NCBI GenBank assembly: GCA_003555285.1
Contig: PWGH01000115.1
Span: 1-8,111 of the forward strand
Source of the DNA: Thioalkalivibrio sp.
GTDB taxonomy: Bacteria > Pseudomonadota > Gammaproteobacteria > Ectothiorhodospirales > Ectothiorhodospiraceae
Length of the DNA: 8,111 bases
Reading direction: 5' to 3'
Position 1 is the first letter of the stretch; each line of letters starts with the position of its first letter. Of the stretch, positions 1 to 6,861 are shown piece by piece. The notes beneath the pieces were generated by a model that was not told where the DNA came from, searched no databases, and worked only from the letters and a program-made list of their open reading frames with translations. The translations under genes and the position numbers were made by a program.

Positions 1-253
1 CGACACCCTCGCGGCCCGCGACGACGCCCTCGGCGCGTTGCAGCAGATGCTCGATCAGGCCGCCGCCGATCCCGAGTTGCTGGCGCAACTGGCGGAGGAT
101 CCGGGTCAGATGCTCCGGCACCTGCCGCACCCGGTGCGGGTCGACGTCGACCCCGACAGCCTGTTGCAGGCGGCGCTGGACGAGGATCCGGCGGCGCTGA
201 TCGCCGGGGTGCGGCCCTTCCTGGCCTCGCGCCTGCGCGCCGAGGACGACTGA
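1..253 (+). CDS. yhaO: YhaO-type metallophosphoesterase (SbcD-like exonuclease subunit), C-terminal end only
   Basis: An open frame enters from the left edge (first full codon at position 2) and ends with TGA at 251-253, giving about 83 residues. None of the catalytic metallophosphoesterase motifs are in the window, so the call rests on two things. First, the tail is helical, acidic and rich in Ala and Leu, with segments such as DPELLAQLAEDP and a final LIAGVRPFLASRL, which resembles the C-terminal extension of YhaO-family DNA repair exonucleases. Second, the stop overlaps the start of a YhaN-type ATPase gene, the usual partner order. Members of the family are Mn-dependent nucleases related to SbcD/Mre11 that work with a Rad50-like ATPase on DNA ends. 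An ATG at 38 exists but is internal, since the frame is open upstream of it. The identity is inferred mainly from context; the full upstream gene would settle it. Confidence 0.65.
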   Translation, partial: DTLAARDDALGALQQMLDQAAADPELLAQLAEDPGQMLRHLPHPVRVDVDPDSLLQAALDEDPAALIAGVRPFLASRLRAEDD

Positions 254-255
254 TG
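242..255 (+). promoter_or_regulatory. Ribosome binding site and TGATG overlap coupling yhaN to yhaO
   Basis: GAGG at 242-245 lies seven bases before the ATG at 253-255, inside the last codons of the upstream gene. The upstream stop TGA (251-253) shares one base with this ATG. This arrangement is typical of translationally coupled subunits made in fixed ratio, and it supports the choice of ATG 253 as the yhaN start. Confidence 0.6.
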
Positions 256-3200
256 CGCCTGCGTCGACTGGAGCTGCTGCGCTACGGCCACTTCACCGAC
301 CGCTCGGTCGAGTTTCCGGCGCCGACGGCGCGCGCCGGGAACGGCGACGGTCCCGGCGATCTGCATATCGTCTTCGGGCCCAACGAGGCCGGCAAATCCA
401 CCGCACTGATGGCGATCGAGGATCTGCTGTTCGGCATCCCGACGCAGTCCTCGTTGAACTTCACGCACGATTACAAGGCCATGAGGCTTGGTGCGGTGAT
501 CGAGGACACGGTGATCGAGGACCACCGCGCATCGCTCGCCTTCCGACGTCGCAAGGGGTTGAAGGACACACTGCTGGGGCCGGACGATTTGCCGCATCCA
601 CAGGGGCAGGGCGCGCTGCAGCCCTTCCTGGCCGACGCCGACCGCGCCTTCTACGAACGCATGTTCAGCCTGGATCATCGGCGCCTGGAACGCGGCGGCC
701 GCGAGATCCTGGATGCCCGTGACGAGATCGGCCAGATGCTGTTCTCGGCCAGTGCCGGCATCGCCGGATTGCCACAGCGGCTGGCGACGCTGGAGCAGGA
801 GGCCGATGACCTCTGGGGGGCTCGGCGGGCCTCCCGGCGACGCTACACCCAGGCGATGGACCGTCTCGAAACAACCGAGAAGGCGCTGCGCGAGCGCACC
901 CTCACCGCGGCCCAGTGGGAGGAATCCCGGGATGCCTACGCCGCGAGCAAGGCGACCTGTGCGGCTCTGGAAACCGAATTCGAGCACCTGGACGCCGAGG
1001 TCCGGCGCCTGGACCGCATCCGCCGGGTCTATCGTCACGTGCAGGCGAAGGCCGATCTGGCCGCGCGCCTCCAGGCGCTGGGGACGGTGATTCCCTTGCC
1101 CGAGGGCGCCCGGGAGGCGCTGCAGGCGGCCGAACGCCGGGTCTTCGAGGCCACGACGCGGTGCGACACCTTGAGTCAGCAGTTGCAGCGGGTGCGTGCG
1201 GAACGCGCGGCCCTGGTCGGCGACGCGGTTCTGCGGCAGCGTGCCGAGGAGGTGGAGTCGCTGCATGAGCGGCGGATCGAGGTGCGCCAAAAAAAAGGCG
1301 ACCTGCCCCGGCGTTTGAGTGAACTGGAGGCCGCCGAGCGGCAGTTGCGGGGGTTGCGCAATGAATTGGGCTGGGCAAGCGCCAACCCCGAGGCGCTGTG
1401 TGCCGACATCCCCACCCGGACCCAACTCGCGCTGGTACGTTCCCTGCTGGGCGAACGCGGCGAATGGGCCGCGGCGGTGACCACCGCCCGCACGAGTCTC
1501 GCGGAAGCGACGGCCGGCCAGCTGCGGCTGGAACGGCAGTGGGCGACGCGCCCGGCGTTGCGCGATCCGGCGCACCTGGCGGCCGTGGTGCAGTCGGTGC
1601 GGGCGCTGGGCGATGTCGAGGGGCAGCAGGCGACCGCGAAGGCGGAACTGAAGGTGCAGCGCGCGCGCATCGCCCGGCTGCAGGCGAGTCTGATGCCGGC
1701 GGTGGCCTCGATCGAGGCGCTGCTGGAATCGCCGGTGCCGTCGCGCGGCGAGGTCCAGGGCCATCGGGACCGGGTGCAGGACCGGGACGGCCGCGAACGG
1801 GAACTGCGTCGCGAGGCCGAGCTCGCGCAGGCGGCGTTGAGTCAGGCTCGGCGCGAGCTGGAACGCGCCGGGGGCGCGATCGACGAAGACACTGCGGCGC
1901 AGTTGCAGCAGGCGCGTCGGCAGCGGGATGCGCTCTGGGCGCAGGTGAAGCGATGGCACCGCCTCCGATCGGTTTCTCCATCGGTCCCGGAGTCCGCGGC
2001 CCACACCGCCGCCCAACCGGCAGCGGTGGTCCGGAGCGGCGCTCAGGCCAACCCCCACGCAGAGGCGGTGCCGGGTTCAGCACGCGATGTAACGGATCCG
2101 CGCGCGGATCGCGAATTGGGAATGCCGGCCGGGTTCGACGAGGATCCGATCACCGCCTTCGAGCCGGCGCTGCTGGCCGCCGATCGAATCGCCGACCGGC
2201 GTTTTGAACAGGCCGAGGTGCTCGGGCGCCTGGCCGAACTCGCGCGGCGCATCGAGGACCAGGATCAGGTGTTGGCCCAGGTGCGCCGGCAGCAGCAGCA
2301 ACTGCAGCAGGAGGCGGCGGCGTGGCAGGTGCAGTGGCAGGCCCTGTGGCAGGCCGCGCCCTTCGAGCCGCTGTCACCGGAGGCGATGCTCGAGTGGCTG
2401 GAGCTGCGCGGTCAGGTCGCGCAGGCGGTGCAGGCGCAGGACGAGGCCGCGGCGCGTCTGGAGACGCACCAGTCGCAGGTGCATCAGGCTCGGGAGGTGC
2501 TGCTGGATGAACTGGCAGCGCACGGCATCGCGCGTTCCGAGCGCGCTTCGGACGCGCTGGTGGTGCTGCTGGAGCGTGCCGCGGCGGTGTTGCAGGACTG
2601 CGAGGCGGCTCGTCGTGAGCAGGTGCAGGCCGAAGGCGCGCTGCAGGAGGCGAAGGACGACGGCGACCGACGTCGGCGCGAACTGGAGCGCGCCGAGGCG
2701 GCCTGGGCGGGCTGGCAGGCGCGCTGGCGGCAGGCGCTCGACACCCTCAAGCTGCAGCCGGATACCGAGCCGGAGGCGGTCGCCCGCCAGGTCGATACGC
2801 TCGATGCGATGCGCGATCTCGCGAGCGGCATCCAGACGCTGCGGCACGATCGCATCGAAAAAATCCAGGCGGACATCGCCGATTTCGAGCGGGTGGTCGC
2901 CGACTTCGTGAAGCAGGTGGCGGCGGACCTCGCGGACCAGCCGGCCGAGGCGGCGATCCTGGAAATCGAGCGGCGCCTGGACGAGGCGCAGCGGGTACAC
3001 GCCCTGCAGCAGGAGCGCGAGGTCCAGATGCAGGCCCTGGAGGTCGAAATCGCGACGCTGCATGGTTCCGGCGAGGCGGCGCGTCAGGTAATCGAGCAAC
3101 TGCGGCGGACCGCGCGGGTGGACGATCTCGAGGCCCTGCGCGCGGCGGTCGAACGGTCGCGGCAATGGCACGACGTGCAGGCCCAGTGGGCGGCCACGCT

Positions 3201-3945
3201 GCAGACCCTGGAACAGGAGGGCGACGGCCTGCCGCTCGCCGAACTGGAGCGGGACTGCACGCAGACGGATCTGGACCAGAATGCCGCGCGCCTCGAGACT
3301 CTCGACCAGCAGCGCAGGGACTCGCGGCAACGCCGCGATGCGGCGGTCGAGGCCCGCTCTCGGGCGCGCACGGCCTTCGAGGCCCTGGGCGGTGACGAGG
3401 CGGCCGCGGACCTCGCGGCCGCGCGCCAGGAGGCGCTGGCGGAACTGCGCGAGGTGGCGGAACGCTATGTGCGGGTGCGCAGCGCGGCGGTGCTGTTGCG
3501 CTGGGCGATCGACCGCTTTCGTCGGGAACGCCAGGCGCCGTTGTTGGAGCGGGCTGGAGCGATCTTCGCCACCCTGACGCGGGGGGGCTTCACGGCGCTG
3601 CGCGTGGAATACGACGACAAAGATCAGCCCCACCTGCACGGGCTGCGCGGCGACGGCGGTCTGGTGCCGGTCCCCGGCCTGAGTACCGGCACCGCGGATC
3701 AGTTGTATCTGGCGCTGCGGGTGGCATCCATCGAGGATTATCTGGAGCGTGCACCCGCGTTGCCCTTCGTCGCCGATGATTTGTTCATCAACTTCGATGA
3801 CGAGCGGTCCGCGGCCGGTCTCGACGTCCTGGCGCAACTCGCTCAGAAGACCCAGGTGCTGTTCTTCACCCACCATCGCCATCTGATCGATATCGCCCGG
3901 GCCCGATGGGGCCCCGGCGTCCACGTCCAGCACCTTGCCGATTGA
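253..3945 (+). CDS. yhaN: YhaN-family AAA ATPase (SbcC/Rad50-like coiled-coil protein)
   Basis: This 1230-residue protein has the layout of an SMC/Rad50-type ATPase. The N-terminal lobe starts MRLRRLELLRYGHF and carries the Walker A motif GPNEAGKST at residues 42-50. A long region rich in Glu, Gln, Arg, Ala and Leu (roughly 170-1070) is predicted coiled coil. The C-terminal lobe has a signature-like LSTGTADQLYLALR starting at 1143, Walker B LPFVADD at about 1170-1176 followed by the D-loop-like NFDDER, and an H-loop histidine in FFTHHRHL (about 1204-1211). The LSxGTxxQLYLALR and ADDLFxNFDDER patterns are characteristic of YhaN rather than SbcC proper. The ATPase is expected to gate a YhaO nuclease on DNA ends in the cytoplasm. 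There is no CxxC zinc hook; instead a Pro/Ala-rich stretch (about 573-627) interrupts the coil. An A8 run at 1289-1296 lies in frame. All catalytic motifs are intact, so the protein is probably functional. Confidence 0.9.
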   Translation: MRLRRLELLRYGHFTDRSVEFPAPTARAGNGDGPGDLHIVFGPNEAGKSTALMAIEDLLFGIPTQSSLNFTHDYKAMRLGAVIEDTVIEDHRASLAFRRRKGLKDTLLGPDDLPHPQGQGALQPFLADADRAFYERMFSLDHRRLERGGREILDARDEIGQMLFSASAGIAGLPQRLATLEQEADDLWGARRASRRRYTQAMDRLETTEKALRERTLTAAQWEESRDAYAASKATCAALETEFEHLDAEVRRLDRIRRVYRHVQAKADLAARLQALGTVIPLPEGAREALQAAERRVFEATTRCDTLSQQLQRVRAERAALVGDAVLRQRAEEVESLHERRIEVRQKKGDLPRRLSELEAAERQLRGLRNELGWASANPEALCADIPTRTQLALVRSLLGERGEWAAAVTTARTSLAEATAGQLRLERQWATRPALRDPAHLAAVVQSVRALGDVEGQQATAKAELKVQRARIARLQASLMPAVASIEALLESPVPSRGEVQGHRDRVQDRDGRERELRREAELAQAALSQARRELERAGGAIDEDTAAQLQQARRQRDALWAQVKRWHRLRSVSPSVPESAAHTAAQPAAVVRSGAQANPHAEAVPGSARDVTDPRADRELGMPAGFDEDPITAFEPALLAADRIADRRFEQAEVLGRLAELARRIEDQDQVLAQVRRQQQQLQQEAAAWQVQWQALWQAAPFEPLSPEAMLEWLELRGQVAQAVQAQDEAAARLETHQSQVHQAREVLLDELAAHGIARSERASDALVVLLERAAAVLQDCEAARREQVQAEGALQEAKDDGDRRRRELERAEAAWAGWQARWRQALDTLKLQPDTEPEAVARQVDTLDAMRDLASGIQTLRHDRIEKIQADIADFERVVADFVKQVAADLADQPAEAAILEIERRLDEAQRVHALQQEREVQMQALEVEIATLHGSGEAARQVIEQLRRTARVDDLEALRAAVERSRQWHDVQAQWAATLQTLEQEGDGLPLAELERDCTQTDLDQNAARLETLDQQRRDSRQRRDAAVEARSRARTAFEALGGDEAAADLAAARQEALAELREVAERYVRVRSAAVLLRWAIDRFRRERQAPLLERAGAIFATLTRGGFTALRVEYDDKDQPHLHGLRGDGGLVPVPGLSTGTADQLYLALRVASIEDYLERAPALPFVADDLFINFDDERSAAGLDVLAQLAQKTQVLFFTHHRHLIDIARARWGPGVHVQHLAD

Positions 3946-3951
3946 CCCCCT

Positions 3952-3970
3952 GCGCCCGCGCGGTGGGCGT
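3952..3970. terminator. Weak hairpin between the convergent genes yhaN and DUF4197
   Basis: CGCCC (3953-3957) pairs with GGGCG (3965-3969), extended by a G-T pair (3952 with 3970), around a 7-base loop. It fills most of the 31-base gap between the two convergent stop codons (3945 and 3977). No T-run follows on either strand, so it is not a canonical Rho-independent terminator. It may act as a weak bidirectional stop or have no function. Confidence 0.25.
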
Positions 3971-3976
3971 GTTGGG

Positions 3977-4786
3977 CTAGCGGCCGAAGACCTCCTGGAG
4001 CAGGGCGGTGGTGCGGGCGGCCGGATCGTTGCGAATTCTGCCTTCCTCTTGTGCAAGCAACAGGAACAGGCCATCGAGGGTCTTGGCGGTGACGTGTGCG
4101 TTCAGGTCCAGGTCGTCCATGGCCTCGAGCCCGGGCAGGCGCGTGTTGAGCTGGTCCGTCAGGGTGGTGTAGGCCGTGGTGACCCCGGTTTCCTGCATGG
4201 ATTCGGCCACGATCGGGCGAAAGCGTTCGGCGATCGGGTCGCCGGCCTGGCGGCGCAGGTAGCGGGTGGCGCTGTCCGGTGCGCCGACCAGGATCGCACG
4301 CGCGTCGTCGATGGTCATGTCGGCAATGGCGGCGGTCAGGAGGTCCGCCGCTTCCGGTACCGCCTTTTCGGCCGCCCGATTCATGCTTTCCTCAAACTGA
4401 TCGGCCTGACGCCCCAGACCCACGCCCCGCAACATGCTACCCGCATTCTCGAGCAGGCCCGGTAGCGGAATCTTGATCGCGTCATTGCCGAGGAAACCGT
4501 CTCTCTGGCCGGCGGATTCGATTGCACGCCGCCCGCCGATCTCGAGGGCCTCCTTCAGGCCCGCGACCATGGTGGAGTGCTCCGCACCGAGCGTGGGACG
4601 GGGGCTCGCGGGATCGTCGCGGGTCTCTGGTGTCGAGGTTGCGCCGGTTTCGGGCGCCAATCCCTTGAGCCGGTCGGACCAGCTGGCCGATGCCGAGGTG
4701 GGAAGGACCAGGACGAGGGTCAGGAACACGCCCAGGAACAGGGCGGGACGGATAAGAGGAAGGCCTGATCGGGATTGCATGCGCAT
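3977..4786 (-). CDS. DUF4197 family exported protein
   Basis: The protein is 269 residues. It begins with a signal peptide: positive residues (R2, R6, R13), a hydrophobic core at about 14-29, and an ASA cleavage motif at 32-34. A variable Ser/Thr/Pro linker (about 45-65) precedes the conserved DUF4197 domain (about 73-269). Recognisable family blocks are GLKEAL at 76, DGFLGNDAIKIPLPG (96-110), MNRAAEKAVPEA (135-146), MTIDDARAIL (157-166), FRPIVAESM (189-197) and the closing IRNDPAARTTALLQEVFG (251-268). The family is common in proteobacteria; I know of no established biochemical role, and no cysteine suggests a lipoprotein. I chose ATG 4784-4786; a second Met two codons in (4778-4780) is equally possible because the upstream GAG-containing sequence is a poor ribosome binding site. 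The gene is convergent with yhaN and divergent from katG, so it is probably monocistronic. Confidence 0.88.
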   Translation of the reverse strand: MRMQSRSGLPLIRPALFLGVFLTLVLVLPTSASASWSDRLKGLAPETGATSTPETRDDPASPRPTLGAEHSTMVAGLKEALEIGGRRAIESAGQRDGFLGNDAIKIPLPGLLENAGSMLRGVGLGRQADQFEESMNRAAEKAVPEAADLLTAAIADMTIDDARAILVGAPDSATRYLRRQAGDPIAERFRPIVAESMQETGVTTAYTTLTDQLNTRLPGLEAMDDLDLNAHVTAKTLDGLFLLLAQEEGRIRNDPAARTTALLQEVFGR

Positions 4787-5026
4787 GTCGTTCGTCGCTC
4801 GTTATGCGGCCGGTCCGACGCAGGACGTCACCGGCCCGGTCGAAGGGCTGCTGGCGAAGGTCCACGGGGTTGGCGTACGCCCTGCGGGCCTCCCAGGGAA
4901 AACAAGCGTCAGATTGAACCAAAGCCCGGATCCGGTCAAACGGCGCAGGCAGACCGTAGTCTGCAGCGGGTTCTCAGGACCAGCACCGAGGCCCTGAGCG
5001 GTAGAACCCGCATCGATCGCGGCTCC

Positions 5027-5055
5027 TTGACCGACTGCGGCATCGGTGCAAGCAT
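5027..5055 (+). promoter_or_regulatory. Weak candidate promoter for katG
   Basis: TTGACC (5027-5032) matches five of six -35 bases. A spacer of 17 bases leads to AAGCAT (5050-5055), which matches only three of six -10 bases. It would leave a leader of nearly 190 bases before the katG start. A promoter of this kind would need an activator; I see no clear OxyR or Fur site. Confidence 0.2.
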
Positions 5056-5158
5056 CACGGGATGTTCATCCAGCCCGTCGAGCGGCTCTGTGAACGCGGC
5101 GACCCGTGTGCGGTGCAGCGCCCTGGGTGCCAGCGGACTCCGGCACATCGCACCTGGG

Positions 5159-5177
5159 CCAATCCGGGCCCGATTGG
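5159..5177. repeat. Inverted repeat CCAATC-N7-GATTGG upstream of katG
   Basis: Perfect 6-base arms at 5159-5164 and 5172-5177 flank a 7-base spacer that itself contains the palindrome GGGCCC. The centre lies about 80 bases before the katG ATG. The size and spacing would suit a dimeric regulator, but the motif does not match a family I can name. Confidence 0.3.
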
Positions 5178-5238
5178 TGGGCCATTGCCCTTCGATCGTG
5201 CTACGCCGCGCTCGGTGTGCGCGTCGACCACCACCACC

Positions 5239-5244
5239 AGGAGG
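5239..5244 (+). promoter_or_regulatory. Strong Shine-Dalgarno site that fixes the katG start
   Basis: AGGAGG sits five bases before the ATG at 5250. The frame is open further upstream, with an in-frame ATG at 5106, but the 48 residues in between do not resemble KatG. The [19 protein letters not shown] start followed by the conserved WWPNxLNL block fits the family N-terminus, so 5250 is the likely start. Confidence 0.75.
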
Positions 5245-5249
5245 ACCTG

Positions 5250-6717
5250 ATGGCCAACAGCCCGAGTCAGAAGCCGGAGTGGGGTTCGCTCACCTCGAAC
5301 GAGTTTCAATCGAATGAGAAGTGGTGGCCGAATGCGCTGAACCTGCGGATTCTCCACCAGCAGCACCCGGACTCGACCCCACTGGGCGTCGACTTCGACT
5401 ACCGCCGGACCGTCGCCAACATCGACATCGACGCCCTCTACCGCGACGTCGACGCGCTGATGACCGATTCGCAGGCGTGGTGGCCGGCGGACTGGGGGCA
5501 CTACGGCCCGTTCTTCATCCGCATGTCGTGGCACGCCGCCGGCACCTACCGGGTGGTCGACGGCCGAGGCGGCGCCGGCACCGGTGCACAGCGCTACGCA
5601 CCGCTGAACTCGTGGCCCGACAACGGCAATCTCGACAAGGCGCGTCGCCTGCTGCTGCCGATCAAGCAGAAGTGGGGCAAGTCCGTCTCGTGGGCGGACC
5701 TGTTCGTATTGGCCGGCAACCGCGCCCTCGAGACGATGGGCTTCAAGACCTTCGGCTTCTCCTTCGGCCGCGAAGACATCTGGGCGCCCGAGGACGACAT
5801 CTACTGGGGCCCTGAAAACGAGTGGCTGGCCACCCAGGACGAGCGCTACACCGGCAGCTGGGAGGACGGCAGCCGGGCGCTCGACAATCCCCTCGCCGCG
5901 GTCCAGATGGGGCTGATCTACGTGAATCCGGAGGGCCCCAACGGCATCCCCGACGCGATGCGCTCCGCCCAGGACATCCGCGAGACCTTCGGGCGCATGG
6001 CGATGAACGACGAGGAGACCGTCGCGCTGACGGTCGGGGGCCACACCTTCGGCAAGATGCACGGCGCGAGCCCCGCCACCGCCGTCGGCGCCGAGCCCGA
6101 GCGCGGGGGACTTGCCGCGCAGGGCTTCGGGTGGGCCAACACCCACGAGACCGGCCTGGGCGAGTACACCATCACGTCGGGTCTCGAGGGGGCGTGGACG
6201 CCGACGCCGATCCAGTGGGACAACAAGTACCTCGAGACGATCTTCGCCCACGAGTGGGAAGTGACCGAGTCGCCGGCCGGCGCCAAGCAGTGGCAGCCGC
6301 GCGAGGTGAAGGAGGGCTTCTGGGTCCCCGATGCGCACGTCGAGGGCAAGATGAACCCCCCGACCATACTCAAGTCGATGCTGCTCGACTCCGGTCTCAC
6401 CGTCTCGCAGCTCGTGAAGGCGGCGTGGGCCTCGGGTGCGACCTACCGTCGCACCGACTACCGGGGCGGCGCCAACGGCGCGCGGATCCGGCTGGCGCCC
6501 CAAGCCGATTGGGACATCAACGTGCAGTCGGGTGTCGCCAGCGTGATCGCGAAGCTCGAGGAGGTCCAAGCGGCGTTCAATGGCAAGGGCGGTCCGTCGG
6601 TGTCGCTCGCCGACCTGATCGTGCTCGGCGGCAGCCGGCGATTCGCTGATGCTCGACGCCTTCGTCCGGGGTTGGGTCAAGGTGATGGAGGCCGACCGCT
6701 TTGACCTCCACGTCTGA
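5250..6717 (+). pseudogene. katG: Catalase-peroxidase KatG, disrupted by two internal deletions and a frameshift
   Basis: Intact KatG (about 730 residues) is a heme enzyme that destroys hydrogen peroxide. The N-terminal heme domain is well kept: distal R91, W94 and H95 in [11 protein letters not shown]; the Trp-Tyr-Met adduct residues W94, Y224 (GLIYVNPEG) and M250; proximal H265 in [10 protein letters not shown]; and W316. After PTILKS (371-376) the sequence jumps directly to [16 protein letters not shown] (381 on). About 80 family residues are missing there, including the proximal Asp that bonds to the heme-ligand His. A C-terminal-domain piece continues to ADLIVLGG (about 454-461). Then about 165 more residues are missing, and the true C-terminus, [18 protein letters not shown], follows in the +1 frame (codons from about 6631 to the TGA at 6715-6717). 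The original frame runs on to 6704 with a meaningless tail, giving a 484-residue product. Retained plus missing parts sum to about 728, the normal length. The product is almost certainly not a working catalase, although an assembly collapse is possible. Confidence 0.85.
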
Positions 6718-6861
6718 GATCCGATCGGATCCTCCGGTGCTGGTGGATCCTTCGACGGCCCCTTAGGGCCGGGATCGCGACCGCACAGGTCCTCAGTGGA
6801 CCGACCCTGCGCGGCCAGGATCAAAGGTCGGTGGCGTCGTCCATGACGCCGTCGGGATCCC
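6718..6861. repeat. Intergenic cluster of inverted repeats between katG and the outer-membrane protein gene
   Basis: These 144 bases hold five inverted repeats: the perfect palindrome GATCCGATCGGATC (6718-6731) starting right after the katG stop; an imperfect hairpin with 9-base arms and one mismatch (6727-6735 with 6742-6750); CGGCCC/GGGCCG with a 4-base loop (6756-6771); GGTCC/GGACC (6788-6802); and GGCGTC/GACGCC with a 6-base loop (6833-6850). GATC occurs seven times. None of the hairpins is followed by a T-run. They could act as terminators or RNA-stabilising ends for the two convergent transcripts, or be remains of a repeat element. Confidence 0.5.

Larger units (their letters stand above)
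4787..5249. other. Divergent intergenic region between DUF4197 and katG
   Basis: This stretch of 463 bases has open frames on both strands, but their translations are Arg/Pro/Ser-rich, without family resemblance, and look like GC-driven chance frames. It must hold the promoters for both divergent genes, yet no strong -35/-10 pair is visible for either. On the minus strand a TTGACC box (complement of 4934-4939) could be a -35 for DUF4197, but its -10 is poor. Two short perfect inverted repeats occur: GCAGAC/GTCTGC at 4949-4964 and CCAATC/GATTGG at 5159-5177. Confidence 0.5.

Noticed and set aside
106..2058. Long minus-strand open frame (650 codons) opposite yhaN
   Set aside because: The translation is Arg/Gln/Leu/His-rich without family resemblance, and it mirrors the clearly real yhaN. 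Long antisense frames are common in GC-rich genes.
2374..4074. Long minus-strand open frame (566 codons) opposite the 3' half of yhaN
   Set aside because: It is antisense to conserved ATPase motifs, also overlaps the DUF4197 3' end, and shows no recognisable domain or ribosome binding site.
5822..6649. Plus-strand open frame overlapping katG in another frame
   Set aside because: Its Arg/Gly/Asp-rich translation is a GC-driven shadow; the in-frame KatG motifs cover the same bases.
6728..6747. Possible att-like match to the tRNA-Ala 3' end downstream of katG
   Set aside because: Only eight bases (GATCCTCC) match the tRNA 3' region. That is too short for an attachment site, and no integrase gene is present.
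5055..6824. Minus-strand open frame of 589 codons opposite katG
   Set aside because: It is a shadow of the katG coding frame and has no family similarity. The plus strand carries unmistakable KatG motifs.
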